From NCBI RefSeq assembly GCF_000002865.3, contig NW_001865071.1, positions 16,180 to 80,179 on the forward strand: DNA of 64,000 nucleotides, given 5' to 3'. The position numbers were made by a program, and so were the translations under genes. This DNA comes from Monosiga brevicollis MX1 (lineage: Eukaryota; Opisthokonta; Choanoflagellata; Craspedida; Salpingoecidae). Shown one piece after another: positions 38,057 through 50,180 of this stretch. The number at the start of each line of letters is the position of its first letter. The stretch's first letter is position 1. Under the pieces are notes generated by a model. It was not told where the DNA came from. It was given only the letters and a program-made list of their open reading frames with translations, and did no database searches.

Positions 38057-39060
38057 GATGGCGGTGAAAGAAGAGAGAAAAAAAGGCTGGCTTGCTCAAT
38101 CGAAGGAAAGGAAATAAGAATTCTACTCGAAACCCAATGCACAGTGCAAGGGAGGCAAGGATGAGGGTCAAGACTCAAGAGAGCTAGCTGGAACGTCTGT
38201 CCAGTGATTTTGAACCGTGTGGACGCAAAGAAGCCAGACAAGAGGAGAGGATACGGGAGGGTTGCGGTGCCAGATCGGGGCTGGCAACATGTCTTGATCC
38301 CAATGACAACGAGACGCGCTGTTCAGCCAGATCAAGGCACGTCGAGGCTGCAGCCTCAGCCAAGCGGACGTACGGCGAACAAGACCCAAGTCCCCCACCC
38401 CCCATCAGGTAAAAAAAAGAAAACACGATCACTGGCAAAAAAAAAAAAAAAAAGGGCAGTCGACCCACTGAACCATGGCGTTTTTCAAGCACGGCCCTCA
38501 CTTGACCAAACCCCCACCCACACACAGACACCGAGCAAAAAAGGCCTCACTCTCACCCCCCACACCAGATAGCAGGGCAAGCGGGGCCAGAGGCGCAGGA
38601 GGGAAGCAGTGATTGTACCAGAGCGCAGGCGCCGCCAAATGCCACTAGCAAGGGCCTGTCAAGCACACGCTCGCGCGAGGGGCGGGGTTCAGAGATGCGT
38701 GTTGATCTGAGGTATCAACACAATGATTTATTACCAAAATACAAGCTGTTTCAGAGATGCACCTTGACTGTAATCATAACAACAACGACAACGACCTGGT
38801 GTAGATGTCACTGTCACACACACACACACATACACACAAACACATACACACTGATGGCAGTGCACCGCAAACTCAGGATCACCATGCTCTGTGAACCGCT
38901 GTACCTCCAGCCTTTGCCTCATCACTACCTACAAGACCTGCTGGCTGCCCTTTTCATAGCCAGTCGCTCATCGCCGCCATTGCCAACTTGGGCGGGGCTC
39001 GAGCCGTTCCTAAAGAGGACGACAGAGAGCGAGAGAGAGAGGGGCGGGACATGATGAGAT

Positions 39061-39093
<33 letters not shown>

Positions 39094-39568
39094 CGCTCTC
39101 TCGCTCTCTCTCTTTGCGTAACACACACTGCCTTGTTGCACAAACAAACAGAGGTCTTGCACACACACACCCCATAAGTGTAACCAACAACAACATTGAC
39201 AAACGGTAACCAACACCACACACACACACACACACAACAGGGGAACCAGAGTACAGATTGTCAGATAAATCAGAACACAGTGTACTTTATGACACGCTTT
39301 ATTTATCCTTAATAACTATTGATTTGTAGAGGAAAACACGCGCACGCCAATAGTCCCCCTGGTTCATCCCAAGATGCATGCAGGCAAGCAGGCTCATTAA
39401 AGTTGGTGTGATCCCGATCCGACTCGGTCTGGCGCGAGCCGCGACGATCGTGGCTCGCACGCTGGACACGCTGCACTTCGAGCCTGGAAAGAGCGAGGAA
39501 AGCAGTCATCAGCGGCAACCCTCCTGCGTTTGCTTGGAGTCATTCAGCTCAGCAAGCGGCCAGACGGG
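38057..39568. other. intergenic spacer with microsatellites
   Basis: No gene is supported. It contains an A tract (about 38439-38454) and CA tracts at about 38816-38835, 39063-39090 and 39217-39236. The left part is the villin promoter and 5' UTR. An acceptor-like AG just before 39554 hints that the small gene to the right may have an upstream exon. Confidence 0.45.
39063..39090. repeat. (CA)n microsatellite
   Basis: About 14 CA units, followed by a CT-rich stretch. Confidence 0.9.
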
Positions 39569-40090
39569 ATGGATCGCTGGCAGCACATGCGTGTGCGCGC
39601 CAACCCAGCCGAAACGACTCCACTGCCAAGTGCCCCGCGGCCTCCCCCGACGGACGACCTCCTGGCCTTTCTTCAGCAGGAGCAGGCCCAGCGTGAGGCT
39701 GAAGCTGAGCGTCGGCGCCTCGCTGAAGCTGCCCGCCTCCCGCCCCTTGACCTGCCAGACGACCACCCTACCAACCGGCCCGTCAACGTCGACTACACAT
39801 TGGAAGACGCCGAGGCCCGTGCTGCCCGCCTCGCCCACGATAAGGCCCGCGCCGCACAGGCTTACATTCAGCAGCTGGAAGCCCGCAAGCAACAGCAGCG
39901 CGCTGCCCAGGCCCAGGCCCAGACTCAGGCGCTAGCCCAGACCCGAGCCAACCGCCTCTCAGAGGAGGAGCGTCTGGCGCAGGCCCAGCGCATTGAAGCC
40001 GAACGCGCGCAACGCGAAGCCCGCCATAAGGCCCGCGAAGAAGAATGCACATTTCTGCGCAACTGCACTTGTTCTGCCTGCCGTGACTAA
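39569..40090 (+). CDS. small coiled-coil protein, 173 aa
   Basis: Starts MDRWQHMRVRANPAETTPLP. Residues 25-60 (DLLAFLQQEQAQREAEAERR) and 80-160 (EARAARLAHDKARAAQAYIQ, then Gln/Ala-rich repeats, then EEERLAQAQRIEAERAQREA) are long charged helices. They are split by a Pro/Asp-rich linker (LPPLDLPDDHPTNRPVNVDY). It ends in a cysteine-rich CTFLRNCTCSACRD. No family is recognised; the composition suggests a cytoskeletal or ciliary coiled coil, but that is a guess. The frame is also open upstream to 39530, so the ATG choice is uncertain. Confidence 0.5.
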   Translation: MDRWQHMRVRANPAETTPLPSAPRPPPTDDLLAFLQQEQAQREAEAERRRLAEAARLPPLDLPDDHPTNRPVNVDYTLEDAEARAARLAHDKARAAQAYIQQLEARKQQQRAAQAQAQTQALAQTRANRLSEEERLAQAQRIEAERAQREARHKAREEECTFLRNCTCSACRD

Positions 40091-40527
40091 GTGACTTGGC
40101 CCAGCAACACCATTGCAATGCCGTCACCACCCTCGATGCCAAGCATCATAATATTTACTCCTGGTCGATGCTCGCCCCTAGTGGCACTGTCACCTGCTTG
40201 ATGTCAATTGAGCTGATCCTGACCTCGCGCGTGCGACGCGCCGAGTCCAGTGGCCGTCTCCGACACCCCATCTGATAGCTTAGCACAAAATCTCACGCGA
40301 GCGCGCGCGCACACGCACATACACACATCCCAAGACATGCAGCAGGGACCGATCCGACTCGCATGGTCATGGACAGCTCCCCGAGCTCACCACGACAACA
40401 TGCATGCTTAAAATGCCTTGAAAAAAAAAACACCATTCAAGAAGGAACAGCTCGTCTCCACGATCAAACTCATCAGACTGCCGCCAGCCATGACCGGGCC
40501 TTCCGCCACACCTGTGACCTTGAAACC
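40091..40527. other. spacer between convergent genes
   Basis: Presumed 3' UTRs of the small coiled-coil gene and the tyrosine kinase. A GC/CA alternating stretch (about 40300-40326) is the only notable sequence. Confidence 0.45.
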
Positions 40528-43500
40528 CTAAGCATCCACTTGCTCAAACAACGACAGGTCCAAATCTTGAGATTCCCGCCGCACCAGCTGATTCGAGGAA
40601 AAGGCCGATGCCGCTGCCTCCACGGTGGCTGAGCTGCTCGACACGGTACGATGCCGAGGACTATTTCGACGTGTCACCTTGGCATCATCCCCATCCTCAT
40701 CAGGGACGCCAAACCCCATGCCTTGCTCCGCCAGCGATTGCTCGCCTACACAAGCCCAACGGCGCGCGTCAGCAAGCAAGTCTCAAGTGCAGCCCAAACC
40801 CAACACGCACAGCATTCACACGCGCCACCCACGTGCACCCTTGATAGCGGCTTGGACGATGGCCCAACACACCTTCTTCATCCTCCTCGCGCATGGTCGA
40901 GAGGTCGCTCGAGAATTGGCGCTGCTTGACGGCCGACTCGCTGATCCGCCGCGTGCCCGACTTGCGCCGCACCACGCTGGCCTTGGTCGACATGCGTCGC
41001 ATGTTCTGCGTCAGCAACGCGTTCAGCTCCGCCCCAACATCACGCGGTGGGCCCTTATCCAGCTCCTGAGCGTAAATATTGGAGATGGCATCGTGAAACG
41101 TCGAAAAGCTCGGCCGCTGCTCCGGCTCCTTGTGCCAGGCCTGCAACATAAAGTCAAAGACGTCGTCCGGACAGTCTGGGCATCAATCAAGTTTGCACGT
41201 GAGCTACACCTCAGGCTACAAAACGTCCAAAGATTCTGGGCATGCGCCATGAAACACACCATCAGGCTGTGACAAAATGAGGCCAGCGCGAATCTCGTCG
41301 CGAGCTGCGCGAGACTTTAAATGGCCGAAAGGCAGCTCGCCACTCTCAAACACCTACACACAAATATACAGATGAGCAAGAGTGGCGTGCCAACCAGCAA
41401 TCATCACGCAGGCCGGCGGCACGAAAGGTGCTCTGACTTTCTTGGCCAACGACCTGTACCACGGGTCATTTCATGCCCTCCCCACATGTCACAAAGACAC
41501 TCACCTCCCACATGAAGACGCCAAAGCTGTAAACGTCCGTCTTTTCGGAAAAGTAGATGCGCTTTCCCCCCAGAGTTTCGGGTGCCATCCAGCGCACGGC
41601 CAGGCGCAGGTGACCCGTGAGACGAAACTTTTGAGTTTGGGGATCCACTTTGTGGGCAATACCGAAATCTGCAATCTTGGTCAAATTGTTCTCGCCCAGC
41701 AGCACGTTGCGCGCAGCCAAATCCATGTGCACAAAGCCCTGTGACGCGATATATTCCATGCCTGCCAGCGTTTGCTTGATAAAGTTGAGCCGCTCCACAA
41801 GCGTCAAGTGAAGGTTCTTGGAGGCACATGTCTGGCCGAATGGGAGGTGGGCAGGGAAGCTGTTGTGAGGAGCTCGGCAATGGCATGTCTGCACAGTTTC
41901 TTGCAACGGGACAGGCACCTGGGTGCCAGACTATGGCTCAAGAAGCATTCTCACCTGAAGAACTTTGCGCAAATCGCCGTACGGCATAATCTCCAGCACG
42001 CAAAGCCAAGGCCGGTGTTCAAAGCAAACACCCACGAGCTTGACCTGCACCAGCAACGCAAAGTACGTCATTCTCACGCCCACACAGTAGATATCCCTAC
42101 TGATGATCAGCCAACTGCCCTGCGAGACAAACCACATTGGTGTGCTGCAGCTGCACCATGACCTCACATTCGTAGCGAAATTCATCCTAGACACATCGTG
42201 TCACAATGACCGCCGTGCGACGAAGAGAGAAATGGATGAGTCGGGTGGTTTGTTGGCATCACCGAGCTTGACTTTTTGTGAGTGTTTCCTGTGATCGACT
42301 GTAAAGCTGCCCACAAACTCCACAATCCGCCCACAGGCGCGTCTGCTAAGCTGGCCTCTGCCCTGCTCCTCTCAGAGGATTGCAACGTACGGCATCGGCA
42401 TTGGAAGATTCCGTGCGGAGCATTTTGACGGCCACGGTCTGATCCTCGTCGGCATCATCCTGGGCCAGGGTGGCCATGTAGACAGTCCCAAACTACACGT
42501 TGTGTCACCAGAAAATCAAGCACGCGTAAGGCCTCGGTCCCCCAGCTGTTGCCCGCGGTCTTCACGATGACGCAGAACTGGCTTGTAACCCCAACCGGTC
42601 ATTGACATACCTGGCCGGCCCCGAGAACCTTGAGCGCACTGAGATCATCGCGGGGCACCTGAGCGGCCCCCAGCAAACCGGTTACGGGCTCGGGGGCCAT
42701 GTTGATGGTGTCGGGGAAGAAGGGATCATCGGCCTTGCGCTCTTGCAACTCACGCATCTGCTGCAAGGCCCGGCTCACAAACTACAGCAAAATCAGGAGG
42801 CCCGAAAGCAGCACAGAAGGATGCCGAGGTCAGGCAGGAAGGAGAAAAAAAATAGTTGAACCGCAATCTGATATCACTTGCTTAACCGCCTTTCCCATAA
42901 CCCGCTTCCTTCTTTTTCCTTATCTGACACGCAAAGCCGCCCCCACATGGGGCCGGACGGGATCGAGCCAACGTACGGTGCAAATCTTGTCGGCATAGCC
43001 TTTCTCGCAGAGGAAGAGGTGGCAGGTGATGGTGTCGAGGCGATCATCCGACTCGATAAAGGCAAAAATCTCCTCGGGCTGGCCCTCGTCTAGAACAGTC
43101 ACAAAGGTGACGTCCTTGATGTGACCCTCAAATAAAATATCATCGCTCATGGTTTCAGCATAGGAAATTGAGTCACTGTGAACGGCAATGGTCGCAAGTA
43201 GGCCCTTGTTTCGGTTCTTGTTTTTGCGACGGAGCGCCATGACCGCAGCCTCACAGGCCGCATTTCCCGTTTTCTTGGAGACGGGGCGACTCCCGAGGAA
43301 GGTGCCGAGCTCGGTCCCAATGAGGCGCTCGGGTAGGCCGAGGGCGGCAGTGGAGATTTTGGATTCACGGTGGGAACGGTTGTAGCTTCGAGTTTCCTCG
43401 ATGGCCAATTCAAAGGGATCGGCATATTTGCTCTTGACGTCAAAGACGTTGATGTAGTCAATGCCGAGGCGTTTGTTGTGGTGACAAAAGGCCAGGCTCG

Positions 43501-43995
43501 GTGGCTGGAGTTTGGTGTCGATGCACACTTCCTCCACATAATGGCGAGCGATGCGCTGGAGTACCTGGCCGTTCTCGCGCGAGACGAGTGCGACGTAGTC
43601 GGGGGTCACTGCCACAAGCATCTGCATTTTGAGCGAAGCAAGCCCGAGACAAATGAGCCTTTTCATTTAAACGTAGCGCAATGTCGGCATCAAGACGCGG
43701 CCAGACCGATGCGAGCGAGGGACAGCCTGACCTTTTCCGGCTTGCTCTTGTTGCGTTTGGCCCGCAGACGTTCGTCCAGGATGGTGTCTCGGAGTACTTC
43801 GCTCATGGTCCGGCTCTCGTCCTTGTGCGCGAGGAGAGCAGGTCGAATCGTAACAAATTCGGCCTTGAGCATGAATTGCGGGACCTCGCCTAGATTGCCC
43901 TCCATCTCGCTGCGCAGCTTCACCTTGATCGAGTTGAGCATGTCCTCACCCGAAACGCTGCCGGTTCGCTCGATGGATTTTTTGATCGACGTCAT
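40528..43995 (-). CDS. cytoplasmic tyrosine kinase with two PTB domains
   Basis: No signal peptide or TM segment is seen. ATG 43995 gives MTSIKKSIERTGSV. The exon ending at 42977 encodes two PTB-like folds: MLVAVTPDYVALVSRENGQV ... PPSLAFCHHN, then GTFLGSRPVSKKTGNAACEA ... EEIFAFIESDDRLDTITCHL. The kinase domain spans several exons: G-loop GAGQFGTVY, VAVKML with the lysine, helix C (EFRYECEVMVQLQHTNVV), VLEIMPYGDLRKVLQ, catalytic loop HMDLAARNVLL, DFGIAHK, WMAPETLGGKRIYFSEKTDV and EPEQRPSFSTFHDAI. The loop reads HMD instead of HRD, and the activation segment (DFG to APE) has no tyrosine. The C-terminal tail (stop 40528) is Ser/Arg-rich. PTB-linked tyrosine kinases fit choanoflagellate kinomes. 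The exon join near 43690 is not phased. Confidence 0.85.
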
Positions 43996-45550
43996 CTTGC
44001 GGTTGCGAGCCAGAGTCACCAGCTGGCATCAAGCTGTAGAACGCGTGCGTGCAAGCCGCTGGGATCGCGACGCCGACCACGCCGCCCGACTCTCAAGCTC
44101 AGTCCGCGTGACGACGAGCGACGCGAATGCAGCCCCACGTGTGTCCGGCCGCCGGCCGCGCAAGTTGCTCTCTCTCTCTTTCTCCTCAACAGCCCTCGAT
44201 GACACAAGCTTCCACACGCCTCTCAACCCTCAAGGCAACGTACACCCAGCGCCCAGCACCGCCCGATGCCACCAATACCAGCACAAAAAAAAAAAAAAAA
44301 AAAAAGAGGGCGGACCCTTCAAATTTCAAATTACGTGCCAAACAGATTTGCGTTGCTCCCACTTCTCTCCTTCTCTAAGCACGCACGTACCATGGACTAC
44401 CATCTCTGAGCGTTTGACTATTGTAAGCCTTACTCTCTGACAACTGCTTTAAATCCGCTTGCAACTTGTCTCAAAAAGCTTCGTATCTCTGAATGCACTG
44501 AGCAAAGTATCGTTGCTCTCTGCATCGTTCCCGCCGATCTCACCCACTCTCTACCCCGCTCATCCCTTGGTGTGTGGAACATGCAGGTGTGGGCTGTTTA
44601 CACTTCAAACGCCTTGAACTTGATCGCACGGGTGTGGTACCGCGTGCGGCCGATGAACTGACTCCTGACAGTATGAGCGTGCGCTCCTCCTTCGCAACGT
44701 GACATGCACTTGAACACGTTCTCCGCCGGCTGGCGATGGAGACGCATGGATGGGCAAGGCTGGCTTCTCACTCAGGAAGGAGACACCATGACAGGGCGAG
44801 GGGAACGTATCGCCTTGGGCAGGGAACGCGCCAATTGCAGGCGGCGGTTGGAGCGAGGGGGTGGGTCTGATTCGGGATCGATAATGTCGTGACCCATTCT
44901 TTGAGCGCGATCGGATCCGCACACGCTCTTGGATCGGCATCTTCAATTGCCAGCACTACACTCCCGTGGGACGTACACGACCTGCTCCAGGAGCCCCTTG
45001 CGCCACTACCCATCAGAGGCGATCTCGCAGATGAGCAGGCGAGCAGCCTAGCCCCATAGGTAGAGACGCTGTTGTTGTGGCAGATCAACAGAGCAGCCGG
45101 TTATTAATTCCTCTACAGCGCCTTCCGTACTATTGATAAAGGCTTGGGATCATGCCCAGTCCAGCGTACCCACCGCTAGCGGCTCGATCACGACCCAGTG
45201 TGCGTGGTCGGAGCGGCACCACTGACTCCTCTTTTCGACCCGGCTGCCCTTTCGCGGCGGCCTGTTCCTGTCAAAAACAGCTGTTATGACATTGTCATCT
45301 TTGTCCGCTGTCAAGAGGGTGTTAACAACTGTTGTTGGTAACATTTGATCTTTTTTTGGAGTATCAGCAAACGCGCGCGACGAGAGACGAGATCAGGTCG
45401 GTGGTGCCCCGCGCGCGCACTCGTATCGGCGGGCTCGGGCCCGGTTCAAGGCAGCGGAGGGTCTGAATTTTGTAGGGCGTCGCGTCTTTGTTATGGCACC
45501 ATGGTTGGCGATGGGCTTGACTCACCCCGTGACTGGCTCGGCGCAGTACC
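43996..45550. other. divergent promoter region TK / COMMD1
   Basis: A 1.5-kb spacer between divergent genes. It has an A tract at about 44285-44305 and a TCTGACA at 44436. Open frames at 44605-44946 and 45150-45344 (minus) lack any family signal or splice support, so I do not annotate them. Confidence 0.45.
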
Positions 45551-46528
45551 ATGGCAGATCTCAAGGTTTTTTTCGGCCTGCTGAGCGGGCTGTGCCGCAA
45601 GGAGTACTACGACGATGCTACCATTACCGACGAGTTTCTTCGCAGTGAACTCTTTGCCGATGCTAAACCTGAAGGTATGTATCCCTTTAACCCTGCTCGA
45701 ACCCGCTCGCCCCAGCATCAACGTGCCTGGCACGTCTGCCAGCTGTATGTAGTCTCATCATCATCGTCTCTGGGTCTCCATCGTCCAGTCTACAAGAAGC
45801 AAAAGGCCATGGCCCAAGGCTTGATCAGCGCAGCCCTTGACGCTGAACTGAGCTTGAACGATGTTCCTGCCTTTGCTGACCAACACCAGGTACTTGTCTG
45901 CTCTCTGGATGACCCTGCTAGGCAATAGACGTCTATGTGTTCATGGCTCCCGGCACTTCTCACGCCCAAACATCGAATCACAGCTCTCGGAGGATCAAGC
46001 CAAGGCGTTTGCCAAGTTTTGGAAGTCGAATCAAAGCAAGCTGCGGGATGTGTTGATTCAACGCACCGCTTGGCGCCCCAAACTAAAGAGTACGGCCGAC
46101 ATGCATGAACCACTGCGTTGCCGTGCCTGCCCCCCACTCAAGACTTGGCCGCTCCCCTGCACATTTCGCAGAATCCAGCTGGCGAGTGGACTCGACCATT
46201 AAAACCAGCCGTGTTGATGAGGTGAGACCCACCTAAAGTGGCACCTCAATTTTTCTTGCGTTTACTTTTTAGTTTTTTTGTTCTGGTTTGTGTTCCCAAC
46301 GTGCCTCCAGCGAAACCATGTTAGAGTGTCCACTGCCCTTTGCTGAACGCCACGTGTTTCTTGCTGCAGACCAACGTGCAACATTTGCTGCTTGAATTGG
46401 CTGTGGTGGAGCAAGGCAAGGAGAGTCTACGCCTCATGAGCCTGGACGCTGCCGGCGTGGACCGCCTGCTGGAGGACATGGAGCGCGTGGACGCGCTCCT
46501 GGGCGGGACGGTTGGCACGAGTTCATAA
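45551..46528 (+). CDS. COMMD1: COMMD1 homologue
   Basis: Five exons, 45551-45674, 45789-45889, 45984-46089, 46172-46221 and 46370-46528, total 540 nt and give 179 aa with all phases matching. The N-terminal helical domain reads GLLSGLCRKEYYDDATITDE and FLRSELFADAKPE, aligned with the ITEELLRSQLYPE region of animal COMMD1. SEDQAKAFAKFWKSNQSKLR matches the ITSDQA...FWKSHKTKIR block. The COMM domain begins with the family's Trp-containing SSWRVDSTIKTSRVDE and ends HLLLELAVVEQGKESLRLMS with GVDRLLEDMERVDALL. COMMD proteins act in the CCC/Retriever endosomal sorting complex. ATG 45551 directly precedes the conserved domain. I am fairly sure of the family and less sure of paralogue 1. Confidence 0.88.
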
Positions 46529-46736
46529 GCCAGCCATAGTCTAGCGATGTCTATCATCACTCTTCAAGAACACCATGGCGGGGGTTGTTGTTGTTGGTTT
46601 CACAGCGTGGACTCGGACAGGCTCTTGCCTACAACATTAGCGGTTGTGCGATAGCAAAAGGCACACCAAGCTGGGTGAGCACGGCCCGTGCGAAAAAAAA
46701 AAAAAAAAGAAGGACCAGGCATGATTGCAAAAGCGT

Positions 46737-49048
46737 TTATGCGGGCCTCAAGCGACACCGCAATGAGGCGCGATCGTTTGCACGCAAGCCCTTGTTGTCC
46801 GTGTTTGATTGGCTCTCATGTCCCATGCAGCTCGACGTACCCATTCCTGGTGCGCTGACGTCCGCCTGCGGCGGCCGGGTTGAAGCCATTGCATCTGTAT
46901 CCGGCAATTCACTCGTTGTAGACAGATTATCTGTCTGATCAGTCTGCTCCTCGCTTTCCTCGCTTTCCTCGCTGCTGTCTTCTCCAAAGCCGTCCTCTGT
47001 GGAGAGTGGCTGGTAGCGGCTTTGTGTCGCAGTGCTGATCAGTGGCAAACCACACATGCCGGTCGTACTCGACGTGAGGACCGGGCCTGCACATCCACCA
47101 TCCTCCCGCACTCACTCGCACACATAATCACCACACACCTGTTCTTTCGCCAGCGAGTCCACTCGGCAATAAGAAGCAGCACCAGGCTGGATGATGCCGT
47201 GCCAACGGCGAGCATAAACGTCGAGAAGGCACCCTTGCTCTACACACGGTGACAAGCGACGCATCTAAGCTTGCCTGTGGTGAAGCCCGGCTTGCACGAA
47301 CAGCCATCCACGCACATACCTCATACACAAAGCCACCAACCAGCGCACCCATACCCGAGCCAAGACCAAAGTGCAGCCCGCTCACGATGCCTGCAGGTGC
47401 GTCGTGCATCGAAAAAAGTGTGGTCTGAACAACGGCATGTGCGATATTCACATGCTTGAAGCCCGGGGTGAACGCACCTTGCATGGTGGTGCCGAGCCCT
47501 TGAGGGGCAATGGCAAAGGCTTGCCGCGTAGCGGCCGTCCACATGACAGCAAATGTCAGACCATGGAGTGGCTCGGAAGCCACCACTATGGACGCCCAGA
47601 GCCACATAAGCTTTGCGCTCGGACCATGATGGTGGGGGTAAGGACACAAGGACAGGCCTGGTCTTACCTAGCCAAGGATTGCTCATAAAGCTATATCATG
47701 TGTCCATCCGAGCGACGAAAAAGCATGTCGAGCAAGACGTTGCACCAGGGCGAATCAGAGGCACGCTGGTACCATTCCACCACGCACGCCGAGAGCCTGA
47801 GAGCATGACTCACGCATAAATCAGGAAGCGCACAATAAAGGCGCAAAACGTCACGACCAAGCAGCCCGTGGTGCCCAGGCGATCAAAGATGGCCCCCGAA
47901 TACCAGAACATGGGTACTTCTGCCGCACACATGACAAAGCGGGCCATGCCCTGAATGGTTTTGGTACCCCCCAACTCCTCGATGTAGATGAAGAGGTAGT
48001 TGTCAATAATTCCAGCGCCAAAGCCGGAGAGGGCGATGGTCAGGAAAAAAATGGTGGTATACCTGTGGGTTGTCGGGAGCCACGGCTCACCATCAGCACG
48101 GGGCTGCAAATGCTGGCACGGCGCGAGGATACAAGAACAAAAACTCACGCGTCCTTGGTCATGACGTGAAGAATCTCAATGAGAGCGGCTTGCTGGGGCG
48201 CTGGCTGTTTGCCAGTCGAGGCTGTGGGTGCGTTGTCGATGCGTGCGTCGGCCTTGGTGTCGTCTTGGTCGGTGGCGGACGCCATTTCAATAGCGTCGGG
48301 TCGCTGGTCGTGGGCGCTGTCCGCGGTCTCCTCGTCCTGGGGAAAGACCTTATCGTGACGCGATCGAAAGCCTGGGTCGGAGGGCAGGGCCAATCGGGTG
48401 CTCAATGCGAGGAAGAGCACCCACAACACGCCCTGGTTGGCAAACATGGGCCAAAAAACATGGGCGTGCGTGACGGCCAGGCCGGAGACCAAGACGGCGG
48501 TACCAAACCCAATAGCGCCAAAGAGGCGTTGTCGGCCGTACATGCTTTTATCCTGCATTGACGAGAAAAGGAAAGGGATTCAGGTTCCAGACATGGTGAC
48601 AGGAGAGGGCACGACGCTGACACTGGGCGCGACGCGGTGTGGTGGGGCGTCAAAACAAGGGATGACGAGCCGAGAGACTTACTGGCAGGAGTTCGAGGAC
48701 ACCGTTCTCAAAGATAGGGCCACCAACCGAGCCAAAGGACTCGGCGGCCACAATGGTCAAGATGATGCGAGGAAAGTCGTTCATGAAAAGGAGCGAGACG
48801 CGCAGAACGAGACTGGCCAGGACACAGCCGATGAGCATGGCTCGGTGGATGCGCAGCTTATCGGCAATGCCCGAGAGAACGGGAGCGGCAGCAAACTTGG
48901 CAAAGGGAATGGCCATGCCAGCCAGCCCAACATGCGTGTAGGTCAGGTGCTTGGCATCCTTGAAGAAGACGGGCAGAAAGGCGAAGACGGCGCCAGTACC
49001 GCCAAAGTACAGCATGTACAGGACCTTGGGCAGGATGAGCCAGCTCAT
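46737..49048 (-). CDS. MFSD6-like major facilitator transporter
   Basis: A multi-pass carrier of the MFS_1-like (MFSD6) type. Exon 1 (49048-48683) starts MSWLILPKVLYMLYFGGTGA, with LPVFFKDAKHLTYTHVGLAG and FAKFAAAPVLSGIADKLRIH resembling the family's TM1-TM2 signature. Exon 2 (48552-48149) ends with a long charged cytosolic loop between the two six-helix bundles. Exon 3 (48062-47814) carries IFFLTIALSGFGAGIIDNYL and a second-half motif FWYSGAIFDRLG. Later exons cover LWASIVVASEPLHGLTFAVM, GLHFGLGSGMGALVGGFVYE and FSTFMLAVGTASSSLVLLLI. The tail is Glu/Ser-rich (EDSSEESEESEEQTDQTDN) and cytosolic. Substrate unknown. ATG 49048 is chosen at the first TM; a longer open frame upstream lacks an ATG-supported TM. 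Borders of the last three exons are approximate. Confidence 0.8.
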
Positions 49049-50180
49049 GGTGCGTAGTTTGAATTGACGGTGACCCAGAACAAGTTTGCGCGCACACTTG
49101 GGCTCGCGCCCGTGTCCAGACGGCTTGGTACTCCAGGCGCTCGCATGAGCAGGCGCTGCGACCACGACCCGACGAATCAAATTGACACGAGCTCGATGAC
49201 CTTGAGGCTCCGGAACAAAGGCGGAGTCATGCGCACTGCTGGGCGAGCCGAGGCCACTGCCAGAGCCCGAGAAGCGAGCCAAACCAGAACTAGCAAGGCA
49301 CAAGAAAGACAGACCAGATAGCCAAGACCTAGCGGGGAAGAAGAGCCTCGCAGCAGCAGCAGACCAGCACACGACCAGACGGGAACGAGCGAGTGCGCAG
49401 CGCAAAACGGTCCCAAAAAAAAAAACTGTCAGCCGCCTCGTGTTGAGTCACACAAGCTCTTCATTCTCTCAATCGCCAACTCAATGAACGCGCACCTCTG
49501 ACAGACTAGCCGATTCAACTTGATTACAGGTCCTGAAGCACCAGCGATGAGACGCCTCTCTGAAAGTAGATGTGCCACTCTTCCTCTCTCTTCCTGTCAC
49601 CCGGTGTCGAAATCAGCCTGCATGAATTGTCAGATTGTAAGACAAAAGTGTGATGATTGTCAGACTGTCGCAGACGTCGTTGTGCTGGACACGTGGAAAG
49701 CGCCCCAGAGACTGATCACGTCAGGCTTCGCAGAGGCAGAGATGGCCCTCTTTCTGAATACATCTGACATCCTTCAAGCTGGAAAAATCAACGTCTTGCA
49801 GAGAAGACGCGCGACCCGCAGAAGTTGCTCAGAGAGAGGTAACGGCCCGCATGTCAATCATTTCCATCTCTTCTGAATGAGAGAGAGAGTGCGCGCGCGT
49901 CGAGAGGTACGTGACGATTTGGCAGCGGCAACCGCCACGACTGTTTGAGCAGGGCGAGGGTAGCTATGGCTGTAGACTTGCTCTGGAGTTCAAGGAAGCT
50001 CCGTGTAAAACCAGCTGGCTAGGCTGTGTCGATACAACGGGCTGGCATCGTGGCGCAAACGCACGCAGCTCACACACCCCGGCCCTCATCCCGATTATCC
50101 CGCGTAGCAATAGATAACGCCCACGACCACACACACGTACGTACACACACACACTTACGCACAGCCCAGAACCAGTCAAC
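49049..50180. other. divergent promoter region MFSD6-like / GRWD1
   Basis: About 1.1 kb with no supported gene. TCTGACA or its complement TGTCAGA occurs at 49497, 49628, 49658 and 49763, four times in 273 bp. GA and CA microsatellites lie near the right end. Confidence 0.45.

Noticed and set aside
44605-45344. Two minus-strand open frames between the tyrosine kinase and COMMD1
   Set aside because: No domain, no splice partner and composition like the surrounding spacer.
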